64,000 nucleotides of DNA from Carposina sasakii. Lineage: Eukaryota > Arthropoda > Insecta > Lepidoptera > Carposinidae. Location of the stretch: NCBI GenBank assembly GCA_014607495.2, contig CP053172.1:9376888-9440887 (forward strand), read 5' to 3'. The notes below the pieces were generated by a model. That model searched no databases, had not been told where the DNA came from, and saw nothing but the letters and a program-made list of their open reading frames with translations. A program made the position numbers and the translations under genes. Shown here one piece after another: positions 45,301-48,945 of this stretch; position 1 is the stretch's first letter, and the number at the start of each line of letters is the position of its first letter.

Positions 45301-47946
45301 ACCTAATCACAAAATTTGAGACCCAAAATCACATGTTTATTTTTCCCAATAGTATGGAGAATTCTTAAATATCTCAGGAAATTTCATACAATCTTGAAAA
45401 ATAAAAATGTGATTTCGAGTCTCAAATTTTGGAAATAGGTTCTCTATGGTGGGCTATTTACATAGCTTTTCGCTTAACATACCCTTTCTGTTACATCCTG
45501 TATATATAAGTTTATGTTTAAGTGAGGTGGTCAGAATTAACCATAATGTCTCTAAAATCCTAATTTCTAGATTAACTATTTTGCTATTTAGGAATATAAA
45601 AGACACATGGAATCGACATACCCCCTTGTGTAAAAACCCCTTTCTAAAAAATACTATTAATTAGTCATGTATGTTATGATTAATCAATTTACTAAAAGAT
45701 GATGAGTGTTATTCTAAACAACTACATTCAAATTGATTCATCCTCCTTATTAATTTCTATTTCACTTACTATGTAAAATGTAATAAATATCTTAACCTAA
45801 CAATATTTACACATTTTGCTGAGGCATCAATTTTAATTATATTTTCTAACACAGATTCTAAATGAATTGGCAGTGGCGACCATTTTTGATAGCAGCATTG
45901 AAATCAATTAAATGCAATTACTGGCAACACCATATTTATGCTGGCAACATTACCACATCACTTGCCATAGACAACACAGAATAGATAATAGAATAGTAAT
46001 AGAAATATGCCGGACTTGCATTGAGTAGCGAATGATTACTGAGTACCGTGTGGGAGTCCTAGATCCTTGAACGGGAGATGGTCTCATAGTAGTTGTTTGT
46101 TGCGTACTTAGTGCCAAGCATTCAGAAATCAATGAAAAGTTTAGTCATTAACATTAAAGTTGTACTTAGAACTAGCAAATACCTAAGTAACTTTTCAATG
46201 GAGTTATAGAAAAAAAAATCACAAAAGTTTTGCTCACTTACATGTGTCATAACTTGTCATAAAGTGCATGAGTTATGGCTTGAAATGTCACTATAACTTG
46301 AACTTGTTTATTCTTTTCAATATTCTATTGTCTGTTCATAAATGGGAAATTTATTGAAATACATACATAGCCCAGTAAATCATATTGTTGAAGTGAACCC
46401 AAACCAAGAACTTTGATTGACCAAATCATACCAAAAATCCCTGATGTTACTGTGGAGGTTGCGGTTCCAACAGAGATGTGCTTCACTTTGTTACTACAAA
46501 TGTGTATGATATCCAAAAATCATATTCATTTTTTTTTGTTTCTTACAATTAGCTAGGCAAACATTTGACCGCCATCGTGCCTGATGTTAAGCATGATGCG
46601 GCCTAGGGTGGTACATGTTTTGGTCCATGAATGCATCCATAGCAAAATCATCATCATCATCATTCTCAGCCTTAAGGTCCAAGGCTGAACATAGGCCTCC
46701 TTCGACAACCTCCATTACAACCGGTCAGAAGCGGCCTGCATCTAACTGATGACCACAACCTTGGCTAGGTTGTCTAACCATCTCGGGGGTGGCCTTCCCA
46801 CACTGCATTTTCGGATACATGGTATCCAGTCTAGAACCTTTCGACTTGTTATAGCAACATAATGCAGCACATTTCTGGTGGAAAAGCAACCAAACTGAGA
46901 TACTAAAAGTGTTGTGGCTTATAGACCAATCAAAAAGGTTCTGTAAAAAAAGGTAATACCTGCTCAGTCTTCGATTAGACGGAGTAGCTTTAGGCTCCTC
47001 TCCTGAAGTTGTCATGGATGTCTCCATTGGGTTGTCTGCAGCATCGAGAAGCTGTATTTGACTTTGACGCACAAACACTCCATAGTTTTCTTCACACTGA
47101 AATTGTAGTTGTACATCATTTTATTTCAGTTGCTCAAGTTATAAACAATTAAAATTATAATCAAACTACATACTATAAAACAAAGTCGCTTGCCGCTACC
47201 TGTCCTAGGGTCGCTAGTTTATTATATTAGTGCTGTTCCCATTCACAGGGCAATATGTCCTTTTTTTTTATAAATTCACCCTTTTATTTTAAGTTATTTT
47301 AATTTCATAAAGTAGCAAGGTAGTTTATTCTTGAGTTTGCTATCCTGGCTTTCTTCTGTTCACATTTTACTGTTGACTTGTACACAGATTTTAATTTATA
47401 TATTATAATTTTTTAAATTGACATTACTCTGTGTACACATTTTTTCTTAATACAGTTACAATTTTCATTTGATACTAGTGGAAGCCCGCGACTCCGTCCG
47501 CGTGGAATGCAGATAAAATAAAATGTCAAACTACTTGCATAAGTGTGTGGTTACAGCTACTGCGTTACACACACTGGCCCTGAAACTCCGCCCCTATCAT
47601 GACGTCATGGCCTCACGATTGTCACACGACTCAGTTCATGGTCCCACCTCCTCTTTTATACCTTCTCCAAGATCTATACATACTATAGTTTCTTCTGACC
47701 ACTATGCTAGCTTGCTAGTTAGTCATAAGACTGGTTATATTCTAAAGCAGCTTATTACAGTAAACTTACCCTAAAATAGGCATGACCACGTACGGTACCA
47801 TTGTTTTTGCCCTTGGCTTCGTCCAGTATAACTCCAATCCACTTCCCAGTGGCAAATGTAGGGTATCCCACATAAGCCACGGACCCCTTAACATCCTTAC
47901 CCACCACTATGACCCTCTGGCCCATAGTCAAGTTCTTTTCAGACAT
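6292..47946 (-). CDS. DCTN1: Dynactin subunit 1 (p150-Glued), complete gene of 29 coding exons
   Basis: This encodes the large dynactin subunit that binds microtubules through a CAP-Gly domain and binds the dynein intermediate chain through its first coiled coil, so that cytoplasmic dynein can carry cargo. Joining 29 exons, each with AG acceptor and GT donor, gives 3816 nt, or 1271 residues plus stop. That is close to the roughly 1265-1280 residues usual for this family. Rough layout: CAP-Gly 1-75 with GKNNG at 47-51; Ser/Thr-rich basic linker 85-180; first coiled coil 180-510; inter-coil domain 510-905; second coiled coil 908-1036; C-terminal domain to 1271. Every split codon closes correctly across junctions, including through a 39-bp microexon. 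The ATG at 47946 is chosen because MSEKNL is the known start in insects. No promoter or 5' noncoding exon could be fixed. The coding parts are intact; the oddities are two exon-tail duplications and repeat-filled introns, described separately. Confidence 0.97.
6722..6825 (-). CDS. DCTN1: dctn1 exon 28: C-terminal domain
   Basis: [17 protein letters not shown] then [13 protein letters not shown], like the vertebrate DDTVYMGKVT block. Phase 2 out at donor GTAACG. Confidence 0.94.
6845..7474. mobile_element. MITE A copy split by two insertions
   Basis: MITE A segments at 6845-6878, 7018-7104 and 7353-7474 are interrupted by a TCAAAATTGG-type SINE (about 6880-7017) and a reversed LINE 3' end (about 7105-7352, flanked by ATGTTC on both sides). 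All lie in dctn1 intron 27. Confidence 0.7.
7495..7605 (-). CDS. DCTN1: dctn1 exon 27: C-terminal domain
   Basis: 37 codons, phase 0. [20 protein letters not shown] then [13 protein letters not shown], the counterpart of the vertebrate TDFATFPS motif. Donor GTAGGT. Confidence 0.96.
7710..7812 (-). mobile_element. tRNA-headed SINE (family S3)
   Basis: B-box-containing TGGGTTCGATTCCCAGTCGG on the minus strand, then the GAAGAATTTTTTCC body and TAATAATTTTA tail. Also at 16358, 20820 and 41770. Confidence 0.7.
7880..8160. mobile_element. hAT MITE (CATGGAGAAG family), left end lost
   Basis: Internal sequence (GTCGTGTGGCAATCGTGAGG; CTTCACCCCCGCTCAGCGGC) and right end TTCTCCATG match the complete copy at 8936-9197 in inverted orientation. 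The left terminal repeat is missing. Confidence 0.7.
8547..8666 (-). CDS. DCTN1: dctn1 exon 26: C-terminal domain
   Basis: 40 codons, phase 0: [20 protein letters not shown] then helical [12 protein letters not shown]. Donor GTTAGT. Confidence 0.94.
8700..8897. mobile_element. Foldback MITE H (GGCCCCCTGATTA ends)
   Basis: Arms GGCCCCCTGATTATGTAA / TTAGGTAATCAGAGGGCGG enclose a GC-rich core with (TG)n and GACGCCGAGCGCTCGTTGCG. Very similar to 44160-44330. Confidence 0.65.
8936..9197. mobile_element. Complete hAT MITE with 8-bp duplication GTAATCAC
   Basis: 262 bp, terminal inverted repeats CATGGAGAAG.../...CTTCTCCATG extending through TATAAAAGAGGAG. GTAATCAC at 8928-8935 and 9198-9205. Eight-bp duplications are the hAT hallmark. 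Confidence 0.85.
9212..9578 (-). mobile_element. Full-length tRNA-headed SINE (family S2)
   Basis: Minus-strand head GGTGATAGCCCAGTGGTTAA and GTTCGATCCCAGTCACGGGC, with a body of about 290 bp ending in a short ATGATG-like tail. Copies at 17018-17272 and 30467. A true tRNA is unlikely because the anticodon arm is not paired and a long body follows. Confidence 0.75.
9593..9645 (-). repeat. Duplicated tail of dctn1 exon 25
   Basis: The minus strand repeats the last 50 or so coding bases of exon 25 with a 6-bp in-frame deletion and several substitutions. It encodes [15 protein letters not shown] against [17 protein letters not shown] and is followed by a consensus donor GTAAGT. It lacks a usable acceptor in a compatible phase. 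Confidence 0.85.
9699..9861 (-). CDS. DCTN1: dctn1 exon 25: C-terminal domain
   Basis: Trp completed, then [19 protein letters not shown] and ending [10 protein letters not shown] at donor GTAGGT. Phase 0 out, fitting exon 26. A partial copy of the last 50 or so bases with donor GTAAGT lies 106 bp downstream. Confidence 0.94.
10186..10270 (-). CDS. DCTN1: dctn1 exon 24: C-terminal domain
   Basis: [20 protein letters not shown] then QHQLKVLSW. Ends with TG of the Trp codon, completed by exon 25. Donor GTGAGT. Confidence 0.94.
10271..11255. other. dctn1 intron 23, no feature recognised
   Basis: AT-rich intron with no repeat family I recognise and no ORF worth reporting. Confidence 0.5.
11256..11294 (-). 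CDS. DCTN1: dctn1 exon 23: 39-bp microexon
   Basis: Encodes [13 protein letters not shown] with split codons at both ends. Acceptor TTTTAG, donor GTAAGA. It enters in phase 1 and leaves in phase 1, so skipping it would keep frame (13 residues lost); it may be a cassette exon. Supported by splice sites and a plausible Pro-rich hinge. Confidence 0.8.
11295..12603. other. dctn1 intron 22, distal part
   Basis: Holds a half copy of MITE B (about 11655-11740), a 25-bp direct repeat TTTTGTCACGAAAACGTAAT (11952 and 12019), a MITE A end (about 12444-12470) and a reversed RTE LINE tail (12475-12555). No gene. Confidence 0.55.
12604..13061. mobile_element. Complete hAT MITE with nested insertion, duplication GTTTGAAC
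   Basis: Same family as 8936-9197, with GTTTGAAC at 12596-12603 and 13062-13069. It is split by about 168 bp of unrelated sequence (about 12734-12901: CTCCGAAATGTAACCGG...CATATTGATAATGAG). Confidence 0.85.
13070..14675. other. dctn1 intron 22, proximal part
   Basis: MITE F fragment (about 13970-14010), TCAGCTGCATC repeat (14276-14400) and a LINE/Helitron-like fragment with GGTCCGATTTGAAAAATTCT (14490-14630). No gene. Confidence 0.5.
14676..14800 (-). CDS. DCTN1: dctn1 exon 22: end of second coiled coil
   Basis: [18 protein letters not shown] is nearly invariant across animals; [11 protein letters not shown] ends the coil. Phase 1 out at donor GTATGT. Confidence 0.98.
14945..15165 (+). mobile_element. 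RTE-type LINE 3' end
   Basis: Ends with the RTE ORF terminus (GGAGGCCTACGTCCAGCAGT, coding EAYVQQWTA in relatives), then (GAT)n. Other sizeable copies in this window are listed separately. Confidence 0.7.
15796..15935 (-). CDS. DCTN1: dctn1 exon 21: second coiled coil
   Basis: [19 protein letters not shown] parallels [19 protein letters not shown] in fly. Ends phase 2 at donor GTCAGT. Confidence 0.98.
15970..16182 (-). mobile_element. Near-complete tRNA-headed SINE (family S1)
   Basis: Minus strand: head GATTGGTGTAGTAGGTAGTG, B box GAGTTCGAATTCC, body with AACATTGATTATGATGAATA, tail AAGACCTTAGGGATCTTAAT. Confidence 0.75.
16358..16472 (-). mobile_element. tRNA-headed SINE (family S3)
   Basis: Minus strand GACCCGGTGGCTTAGTGGTT and TGGGTTCGATTCCCACTCGG, then the GAAGAATTTTTTCC body. 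Confidence 0.75.
16530..16892. mobile_element. MITE C copy
   Basis: Left arm GTCGTCAACGTTCCCG, right end ACGAAAAAACATCCTGTATA. Matches 21653-21996. Confidence 0.7.
17018..17272 (-). mobile_element. tRNA-headed SINE (family S2)
   Basis: Same head and body as 9212-9578, with an internal deletion around 17125-17140. Confidence 0.7.
17325..17647 (+). mobile_element. Helitron-like nonautonomous repeat
   Basis: Ends CCACGCGGACGGAGTCGCGG then CGTCCACTAG followed by T. A short GC hairpin before CTAG is what Helitron 3' ends show. Confidence 0.6.
17798..17920 (-). CDS. DCTN1: dctn1 exon 20: second coiled coil
   Basis: 41 codons, phase 0. [20 protein letters not shown] then [15 protein letters not shown], the conserved start of the second coiled coil. 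Donor GTATGA. Confidence 0.98.
18385..18550. repeat. Local ATATCAGAAGTGGGAT repeats
   Basis: Direct and inverted ATCAGAAGTGGGAT / ATCCCACTTTTGATA units, with the same motif clustered at 25800 and 26318-26395. Origin unknown. Confidence 0.45.
18618..18749 (-). CDS. DCTN1: dctn1 exon 19: inter-coil domain end
   Basis: 44 codons, phase 0. [20 protein letters not shown] matches the family's LATAMQEGEYD / HLLDKEYDII block. Donor GTGAGA. Confidence 0.97.
19090..19160 (-). repeat. Duplicated tail of dctn1 exon 18
   Basis: The minus strand repeats CGACAATGT.G.GGCTATATGG and GACAAAGTTTATCAGCAG, the end of exon 18, followed by donor-like GTGAAG. Inserted bases break the frame inside the copy, and the first exon copy would stop at TAG if its donor were ignored. 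Confidence 0.85.
19191..19376 (-). CDS. DCTN1: dctn1 exon 18: GC-rich inter-coil exon
   Basis: 62 codons, phase 0. Extremely GC-rich and Ala/Arg-rich ([20 protein letters not shown]), unlike its AT-rich surroundings. Ends [15 protein letters not shown] at donor GTAAGG. The last 60 or so bases are duplicated about 101 bp downstream. Confidence 0.93.
19377..20820. other. dctn1 intron 17, distal part
   Basis: Contains foldback MITE I (about 20028-20205; AATAAGATGTCATAGACTGC / TATGTCTACATCTTATTCCT). Otherwise AT-rich with no gene. Confidence 0.5.
20821..21064. mobile_element. SINE S3 followed by RTE LINE 3' end
   Basis: Minus-strand SINE S3 (20821-20898) abuts a plus-strand RTE tail (20908-21064), whose end lies within about 10 bp of the exon 17 donor. 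Confidence 0.65.
21070..21210 (-). CDS. DCTN1: dctn1 exon 17: inter-coil domain
   Basis: 47 codons, phase 0. [11 protein letters not shown] corresponds to the KLIKRRLP segment of the family. Donor GTAATA, with an RTE LINE tail starting within about 10 bp of it. Confidence 0.96.
21300..21412 (+). mobile_element. RTE LINE 3' end with (GAA)n tail
   Basis: GGGGGAGGCCTAAGTCCAGC, then AATAGGCTGAAGAAGAAGAAG. The tail has drifted from GAT to GAA repeats. Confidence 0.65.
21653..21996. mobile_element. Complete MITE C, TA target duplication
   Basis: CAGGGTGTTTTTTGGTCGTC ... ACGAAAAAACATTCTG flanked by TA. Confidence 0.75.
22044..22207 (-). CDS. DCTN1: dctn1 exon 16: inter-coil domain
   Basis: Ala-rich helical segment with [19 protein letters not shown]. 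Ends SHATQ, phase 0, at donor GTTAGT. Confidence 0.95.
22208..22783. other. dctn1 intron 15
   Basis: Starts with a MITE D half (GAGTGACAGCCAGGCAAACA) then an A-rich stretch with a CCCAAAACATCAACAT-type near repeat. No gene. Confidence 0.45.
22784..22946 (-). CDS. DCTN1: dctn1 exon 15: inter-coil domain
   Basis: Begins [19 protein letters not shown] and ends [10 protein letters not shown], matching LLKSNQLDEN in fly Glued. Donor GTAAGT. Confidence 0.96.
22947..24059. other. dctn1 intron 14, no gene seen
   Basis: AT-rich. An inverted CCAGGATCCATTGATA / TAATGGATCC pair around 23330-23370 is the only structure noted. Confidence 0.4.
24060..24185. repeat. 18-bp minisatellite, 7 copies, beside exon 14 donor
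   Basis: Seven units of GTGTAAACACGCGTTTAG, with a few T/C and A/G changes and one weaker unit. It begins 12 bp inside intron 14 when read along the gene. Confidence 0.95.
24198..24303 (-). CDS. DCTN1: dctn1 exon 14: inter-coil domain
   Basis: The acceptor CCATAG is chosen over a nearby CCCAG because only it keeps frame and gives [13 protein letters not shown]. Ends YQLYMIQ at donor GTGAGA, with a 7-copy 18-bp minisatellite starting 12 bp inside the intron. Confidence 0.95.
24976..25235. mobile_element. Foldback MITE A, complete
   Basis: 260 bp, CAGGGTGTAACAGAAAGGG / TTTCTGTTACATCCTG, flanked by TA. Confidence 0.85.
25277..25361 (-). CDS. DCTN1: dctn1 exon 13: inter-coil domain
   Basis: [20 protein letters not shown] is the conserved GGDHDSILVILL counterpart. 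Ends REK with the Lys codon split; donor GTAAGT. Confidence 0.96.
25386..25673. mobile_element. MITE F interrupted by a short retroposon
   Basis: MITE F arms GATTCTGACC / GGTCAGAATCGACCATAAT are interrupted at 25507-25643 by a minus-oriented TCAAAATTGGTCAGAAG element with a (TATG)-like tail and a 10-bp duplication GTTTAAGCAT (25497-25506 and 25644-25653). Confidence 0.8.
25869..26060. mobile_element. Foldback MITE with about 50-bp GC-rich arms
   Basis: Arms CACTATGGGTGCGCCCACCA / TGGTGGGCGCACCCATAGTG. The right arm has an internal tandem duplication of GGGTCAGTGGAGGGTGTA. A partial copy is at 49231-49345. Confidence 0.8.
26423..26523 (-). CDS. DCTN1: dctn1 exon 12: inter-coil domain
   Basis: [20 protein letters not shown] followed by [10 protein letters not shown] corresponds to the conserved VQLRQIELSQA...MPESFM segment of fly Glued. 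Donor GTAAGT. Confidence 0.96.
26705..26807 (-). CDS. DCTN1: dctn1 exon 11: divergent inter-coil linker
   Basis: Rich in Ser, Glu and Pro ([16 protein letters not shown]). Little family conservation; supported by splice sites on both sides and by frame closure (phase 1 in, phase 2 out). Confidence 0.88.
26868..27098 (+). mobile_element. RTE LINE 3' end
   Basis: CCGTGGGTATCGTACGAGGC through to ACGTCCAGCAGTGGACTGCA and (GAT)n, with a small deletion before the tail. Confidence 0.7.
27238..28800. other. dctn1 intron 10, mid part, repeats only
   Basis: MITE D (27369-27759, CCAGTACCTGGCTGTCACCC end), SINE S2 fragment (about 27880-27962), MITE C remnant (about 28280-28500), and a CCTATCGGATGCAAGAGAGA repeat also inverted at 38130. 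No gene. Confidence 0.55.
29005..29160 (+). mobile_element. TCAAAATTGG-type SINE with (ATGT)n tail
   Basis: GGTCAGAAGTGGCACCATGT ... AGGCGTGATTATATGTATC. Other copies at about 6880-7017, 25507-25643 (reversed) and 38415-38582. Confidence 0.65.
29390..29600 (+). mobile_element. RTE LINE 3' end
   Basis: The reading frame ends [16 protein letters not shown], an RTE-type C-terminus. It abuts exon 10 (donor at 29610). Confidence 0.7.
29611..29743 (-). CDS. DCTN1: dctn1 exon 10: end of first coiled coil
   Basis: Carries [18 protein letters not shown], conserved in insects. Ends with one base of a Gly codon before donor GTATGT. Confidence 0.97.
29988..30068 (+). mobile_element. tRNA-like SINE head
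   Basis: ACCCGATAGCTCAGTTGGTT and GAGTTCAAATCTCATTCGGG give good A and B boxes and a 6/7-pair acceptor stem, but the anticodon arm does not pair. I treat it as a SINE head, not a tRNA gene. Confidence 0.6.
30291..30425 (-). CDS. DCTN1: dctn1 exon 9: first coiled coil
   Basis: 45 codons, phase 0. Carries [20 protein letters not shown], conserved in p150. Donor GTTAGT. Confidence 0.98.
30467..30625 (+). mobile_element. tRNA-headed SINE (family S2), 5' part
   Basis: GGTGATAGCCCAATGGTTAA and GAGTTCGATCCCAATCACGG, then body AAATTGTCACTTAGC. Confidence 0.65.
30745..31060 (+). mobile_element. C-terminal fragment of an RTE LINE ORF
   Basis: The frame shows [34 protein letters not shown] and REAFTQQWV then stop, the usual end of RTE reverse-transcriptase ORFs. 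5'-truncated. Confidence 0.75.
31268..31843. mobile_element. hAT element inside a SINE, duplication GGTCTTGT
   Basis: 576 bp, termini CACTGGCGGACTAA / TTAGTCCGCCAGTG, with GGTCTTGT at 31260-31267 and 31844-31851. It carries no transposase ORF and itself hosts a second hAT MITE. Confidence 0.88.
31435..31620. mobile_element. hAT MITE inside the hAT element, duplication TTCATAAC
   Basis: 186 bp, CAGAGGTCGGAAAGGTAG ... GACTCTACCTAATTCCGG, with TTCATAAC at 31427-31434 and 31621-31628. The right end lacks the last few bases expected by symmetry. Confidence 0.85.
31977..33474. mobile_element. MITE C interrupted by MITE B and by a GGTTCCGT repeat
   Basis: MITE C left end CAGGGTGTTTTGCCACCC at 31977. 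MITE B inserted at 32019-32393 (TA duplication). A roughly 800-bp AGGGTTCCGTACC...CTTGGCCGG element sits at about 32507-33306. MITE C then resumes with CATAGACAGATATTAATAA and ends AACGTTGACGACCAAAAATC. Confidence 0.8.
33499..33678 (-). CDS. DCTN1: dctn1 exon 8: first coiled coil
   Basis: 60 codons, phase 0. Contains [19 protein letters not shown], one of the most conserved p150 segments. Donor GTAAGC, with a nested MITE block ending about 25 bp beyond it. Confidence 0.98.
33745..34003 (+). mobile_element. RTE LINE 3' end
   Basis: GGATATCGTACGAGGCGATT to ACGTCCAGCAGTGGACTGCA. Tail drifted to GAAGAAGAAG. Confidence 0.7.
34494..34830 (-). mobile_element. Helitron-like nonautonomous repeat
   Basis: Minus-oriented, end CTAG reversed at 34494-34497 (ACTAGTGGACGCCCGCGACT). 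The body is shared with 17325-17647. It ends about 30 bp from exon 7's donor. Confidence 0.6.
34860..35005 (-). CDS. DCTN1: dctn1 exon 7: first coiled coil
   Basis: The split codon closes as Gln. Carries [15 protein letters not shown], nearly identical to the fly block. The upstream intron is a degenerate 20-bp minisatellite starting about 75 bp from the acceptor. Confidence 0.97.
35080..35480. repeat. Degenerate 20-bp minisatellite upstream of exon 7
   Basis: About 20 units of a GGGGCTAATGAATNTCTGAC-like 20-mer, with a higher-order block (TTTTTGTTGCGGCTAATGAA ... GATGAATGTCTAACGGGGCT) repeated at about 35223-35300 and 35303-35375. Confidence 0.9.
35935..36126 (-). mobile_element. tRNA-headed SINE (family S1), head truncated
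   Basis: Minus strand: B box GGGTTCGAATCCCGG, body AACATTGATGTGATGAATAT, then ACCGTTGCTTAGTACCCGCG and the tail. Confidence 0.75.
36127..37230. other. dctn1 intron 6, proximal part
   Basis: Two tRNA-like stretches with good B boxes: 36800-36820 (minus, CCGGGTTCGATTCCCGG) and 37138-37205 (minus, GTTTGGCGCAGTTGGTAG...GGTTCGAATCCTGG). The second looks like a SINE head; neither forms a full cloverleaf by eye. Otherwise no gene. Confidence 0.45.
37235..37445 (-). CDS. DCTN1: dctn1 exon 6: first coiled coil
   Basis: 70 codons plus one base. Carries the conserved [18 protein letters not shown] stretch. Ends GGNI plus C before donor GTAAGT. Confidence 0.97.
37667..37864 (-). CDS. DCTN1: dctn1 exon 5: first coiled coil, first part
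   Basis: 66 codons, phase 0. Strong heptads with high Glu, Lys, Arg and Leu ([19 protein letters not shown]). Donor GTGAGA. This is the start of the region that binds the dynein intermediate chain in the family. Confidence 0.97.
37865..38761. other. dctn1 intron 4, repeats only
   Basis: LINE tail GTACAATAAAGAATAACAA (about 37927), a TTCCAATCATTGTGAGAAAC MITE fragment (38068), a TCAAAATTGG SINE (38415-38582) and an RTE tail (38665-38738). Confidence 0.55.
38762..38875 (-). CDS. DCTN1: dctn1 exon 4: linker before first coiled coil
   Basis: 38 codons, phase 0 at both ends. [15 protein letters not shown] matches the conserved insect linker, and the exon then runs into the start of the coiled coil ([12 protein letters not shown]). 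Donor GTAAGG. Confidence 0.96.
39084..39192 (-). CDS. DCTN1: dctn1 exon 3: Ser/Thr-rich linker
   Basis: Encodes [13 protein letters not shown] and ends KRASFVE before GTAAGG. The RASFVE block is shared with the fly Glued linker. The acceptor TTGCAG is preceded, about 35 bp away, by an 18-bp minisatellite. Confidence 0.95.
39228..39358. repeat. 18-bp minisatellite upstream of exon 3
   Basis: Five or six units of GATAGCATTGTGATAGTY, the last two degenerate. The nearest unit is about 35 bp from the acceptor. Confidence 0.92.
39359..41760. other. dctn1 intron 2, distal part
   Basis: MITE D at 39750-40153 (TACAGGG...CACCCTGTA), RTE tail at 40404-40442 (reversed), MITE C remnant 40450-40733. The remainder has no supportable gene. 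Confidence 0.55.
41770..41885 (-). mobile_element. tRNA-headed SINE (family S3)
   Basis: Minus strand TGGGTTCGATTCCCACCCGG then the GAGGAATTTTTTCC body. Confidence 0.7.
41886..43729. other. dctn1 intron 2, middle part, no gene seen
   Basis: AT-rich. Contains AACTAGCGCCATCACTCCAG twice (43303 and 43563) and a GGGCCGGCCCGCCC-type patch near 41975. A 73-codon plus-strand ORF (43219-43440) has no recognisable motif. Confidence 0.4.
43730..44080. mobile_element. MITE H with MITE I nested inside
   Basis: Outer arms GGAATCACGTTACTGCAAAAG / CTTTTACAAGTTACGTGATT. Inner foldback at about 43800-43977 (GAGGAATTAGATATCATAGA / CTGATATCTTATTCCTC). Confidence 0.65.
44160..44330. mobile_element. MITE H copy
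   Basis: GGCCCCCTGGTTACGTAAA ... ACGTAATTTTACGTAATCAG with core GACGCCGAGCGCTCGTTGCG. Confidence 0.65.
44640..44905. repeat. Inverted partner of the 3.3-kb repeat
   Basis: GTGGCACCAGTAAATCTATG, GCCCAGCCATACAATTGAGC and TCACTGAATCTAGTTATAAT all match about 3284-3560 in reverse. A dispersed family of unknown type. Confidence 0.7.
45125..45545. mobile_element. MITE F with complete MITE A nested inside
   Basis: MITE A (260 bp) occupies 45241-45500. MITE F arms TTCTGACTATCAGACTCAAA / GTGGTCAGAATTAACCATAA flank it. Confidence 0.75.
45546..46959. other. dctn1 intron 2, proximal part
   Basis: Mostly AT-rich without features. About 46625-46860 is a LINE-like 3' end in reverse (ATCATCATCATCATCATTCT, then CCAAGGCTGAACATAGGCCT), different from the common RTE tail. 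Confidence 0.45.
46960..47096 (-). CDS. DCTN1: dctn1 exon 2: end of CAP-Gly and start of linker
   Basis: Begins [10 protein letters not shown], the last strand of the CAP-Gly fold, after acceptor TTTCAG. Ends at SNRRLS plus two bases (phase 2) before donor GTATTA. Intron 2, which follows, is the longest at about 7.8 kb. Confidence 0.95.
47475..47680. mobile_element. Helitron-like end fused to hAT MITE fragment
   Basis: CGCGACTCCGTCCGCGTGGA (47487) runs into the AAACTACTTGCATAAG... half of the CATGGAGAAG-family MITE, ending TTTTATACCTTCTCC. In intron 1, about 90 bp from exon 1's donor. Confidence 0.6.
47770..47946 (-). CDS. DCTN1: dctn1 exon 1: start codon and most of CAP-Gly
   Basis: 59 codons, phase 0, ending AGG before donor GTAAGT. 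It holds the first CAP-Gly strands and the GKNNG microtubule/EB-binding motif. A possible AG acceptor (TTTTTAG, about 47979-47985) lies just upstream in the 5' UTR, so a separate noncoding first exon is plausible but not shown. Confidence 0.97.
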
Positions 47947-48834
47947 GGTTTTTAGTTTTTACAACCAATTTGTGCTAAAAACAAAGTTTAATTAGGTACA
48001 TAGTAGTACACGTTGATTCGTAGATTCTTAGAGGAATGTATCGCCGTCTCACCTTAAAATCCCGCGTTGTGAAGGAAATTTAAAGAACTATTTTATGTTT
48101 AGAACATAATTAGATATTTATCAACACAACAAAATACATACAATAAATTGAATTAATAAGAATATTTGCGAATATCAATCTGAACTTGACAGAAAAATTG
48201 ATTATTTTACGTTCACGTATCCAATTTAGTAAGTAATTTTATATTTTGCTAGAGACGACATGATTGACTTTAGTATAGTTCAACAAGGATAAAGATATGA
48301 ACAAAAATATATTGACGTTAACGTAACCTAGCTACCTTTTGAAAACATTTGCAAATGTCATGAAACGTTTTGTTCGATTTCCAATTTCCACTGTGGAAGT
48401 GTGGATTTCGATCTTTCGATCGATAATATAGGTAGGTACAGGGATTTGGTATCTCCTCAGGTAGGACACCTTAGACCTTAGGCGTAGACCTTGCTTGGAT
48501 ATAAAATATGGATACAATTTCAGTTTATTTATTCAGTTGTTACAAACTCCTGTAGATATGGACAGGTAGGCGTGTAAACTTTCTAATAGATAGGCCCCCT
48601 TATTACCTAACTAGCAAAAGCAAAGCAATAGAGAAAATTTTACAAAAATCGCTGATCGCTTGTCAAATTCGTATTACGTAAAATGAATTTCAAAGGAACT
48701 TTGACTGAGAAGAATGTTCACTAATTTTGAATTTTAGCTTAACGTATTCTCTGTCAAAAATAAAAAATACCTACATGTGAAAGAATTATTTTGATACGTC
48801 AATTAATTCCAAAGTTATAGAATTTAAAGTGAGC
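47947..48834. other. Upstream of dctn1, promoter not resolved
   Basis: Should contain the dctn1 promoter. A MITE H-like remnant is at 48590-48690. No TATA box or clear initiator could be singled out. Confidence 0.35.
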
Positions 48835-48930
48835 TCGCGACCGTAGACCTGCGGTCGCGCCGCGTGACGTCATTTCTCAACAGTCGCTCAGTTCGTCCGC
48901 GCTCTTCCGTACCGTTGCCTTACGTTTCCC
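48835..48930 (+). promoter_or_regulatory. GC-rich promoter-like module with palindromic CRE
   Basis: A GC-rich island in AT-rich DNA, with GACCGTAGACCTGCGGTC and TGACGTCA followed by TTTCTCAACA (48865-48882). It sits just before the THAP-like ORF. The same 18-mer recurs inverted at 60468-60485. Confidence 0.45.
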
Positions 48931-48945
48931 TGAAAATCATTGAAT

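Noticed and set aside
46725..47078. 117-codon minus-strand ORF as a separate gene
   Set aside because: Its start is dynactin exon 2; the rest is intron and a LINE-like tail read through.
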